Shown here piece after piece: positions 6,094 through 6,725 of a stretch of DNA of 6,725 nucleotides. Below the pieces are notes generated by a model. The model saw nothing but the letters and a program-made list of their open reading frames with translations, did no database searches and was not told the DNA's origin. The stretch lies in assembly GCA_013695175.1 (NCBI GenBank), contig JACDAZ010000441.1:1-6725 (forward strand). Reading direction: 5' to 3'. Origin of the DNA: Flavisolibacter sp. (GTDB taxonomy: Bacteria > Bacteroidota > Bacteroidia > Chitinophagales > Chitinophagaceae). A program made the translations under genes and the position numbers. Each line of letters begins with the position of its first letter. Position 1 is the stretch's first letter.

Positions 6094-6725
6094 ATAAGGC
6101 TATTGTGGCATGGAGTGGTGGCAAGGACAGCTGCTATGCAATGATGCAGGCGAAAAAGACGGGAATAGTGGCTGTTGTTTTATTAAATATATTAAATGAA
6201 GAAGGTAATATTTCCAGGGCGCATGGCATTCCATTTGAAATTCTTCAGGCCCAGGCTAAGTCTTGTAACATTTGTTTGTATTGCGTTGCCAGTTCCTGGA
6301 AAGATTATGAACAAAAGTTTTTTAATGCTTTAGTAACATTGAAAAAACAATATGGAGCCAGTCATGTAATTTTTGGAGATATTGATTTAGCAGAGCATCG
6401 TGAATGGAATGAAAGAATTTGTATCCAAGCAGGATTAGAGGCTGTGTTTCCATTATGGAAGCAGGACCGGAAAGAACTGGTTTTGGAAATGATAGATGAT
6501 GGAATGAAAGCAATGATGGTGAGTTGTAATGATTACATGGGTAAAGGTTATATAGGTAAAATATTGGATAGTGATTTGGTTGAGGCACTGGAAGCAAAAG
6601 GTATCGATCCTTGTGGTGAAGAAGGTGAATTCCACACTTTGGTGGTTGAATGTGAAATTTTCAAACAGCCTGTTGCTGCTTCAATAATGGGTGTAAAAAA
6701 GCATGAACAAATGTGGTATGGAGAT
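6090..6725 (+). CDS. PP-loop ATPase, Dph6/MJ0570 (diphthine-ammonia ligase-like) family, 3' end cut
   Basis: The frame is open from the ATG at 6090 to the window edge (212 codons, no stop) and is therefore partial. Near the N-terminus, AWSGGKDSCYA (7-17) is the ATP-pyrophosphatase PP-loop. RAHGIPFEILQAQAKS (43-58), SSWKDYE (68-74), FGDIDLAEHREWNERIC (95-111), FPLW (120-123) and GEEGEFHT (176-183) match the MJ0570/ATP_bind_4 family, which is usually about 220-240 aa, so only a short tail is missing. In archaea and eukaryotes Dph6 makes the last amidation of diphthamide on EF-2. Bacterial EF-G does not carry diphthamide, so the bacterial members' substrate is unknown and the usual product name should be read as a family label. 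The start overlaps the rnhA stop (ATGA). A CxxCxxC cluster (Cys59, Cys62, Cys65) sits just after the QAQAKS segment. Confidence 0.9.
   Translation, partial: MNKAIVAWSGGKDSCYAMMQAKKTGIVAVVLLNILNEEGNISRAHGIPFEILQAQAKSCNICLYCVASSWKDYEQKFFNALVTLKKQYGASHVIFGDIDLAEHREWNERICIQAGLEAVFPLWKQDRKELVLEMIDDGMKAMMVSCNDYMGKGYIGKILDSDLVEALEAKGIDPCGEEGEFHTLVVECEIFKQPVAASIMGVKKHEQMWYGD

Noticed and set aside
6322..6635. Minus-strand open frames under the Dph6-like gene
   Set aside because: They are antisense to a clear PP-loop family protein that stays open to the window edge; their translations are low-complexity and unrecognised.

Overview
The window looks like a chromosomal segment from a low-GC member of the Bacteroidota, most likely the Chitinophagia/Sphingobacteriia side. 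Evidence for this is the AT-rich base composition, start codons without Shine-Dalgarno sequences, a Bacteroidota-style TAnnTTTG promoter element, and protein sequences that read like Bacteroidota versions of their families. The assignment is inference from sequence style and was not searched.

Layout. Positions 52-3138 (minus strand) hold one large exported protein. It has a signal peptide, a gluzincin-type HExxH zinc metallopeptidase-like domain, TolB/PD40 beta-propeller repeats and a C-terminal Omp85/BamA-like outer-membrane barrel. A rho-independent terminator follows it at 6-34. A 213-bp divergent intergenic region (3139-3351) separates it from a plus-strand series. That series is: a biotin-dependent acyl-CoA carboxylase carboxyltransferase subunit of the methylcrotonyl-CoA type (3352-4977); a small HUH/Y1 transposase of the IS200/REP-associated (RAYT-like) kind (5050-5508); ribonuclease HI (5611-6093); and the start of a PP-loop ATPase of the diphthine-ammonia ligase (Dph6/MJ0570) family (6090 to the window end). 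The last gene overlaps rnhA by 4 nt and is cut by the window edge.

The most unusual structure is the transposase module. Six same-orientation copies of a short hairpin repeat (core GCTCCGTAGGAGC) bracket the transposase, two upstream and four downstream. The downstream copies form a tandem array with an exact 25-bp period. Its first unit contains the transposase stop codon and its last unit ends 5 nt before the rnhA start codon. The module fills almost the whole gap between the carboxylase and rnhA and adds no recognisable intrinsic terminator, so transcription may run through it into rnhA and the Dph6-like gene. The hairpins would then lie in the rnhA leader. No CRISPR, tRNA or rRNA was seen.
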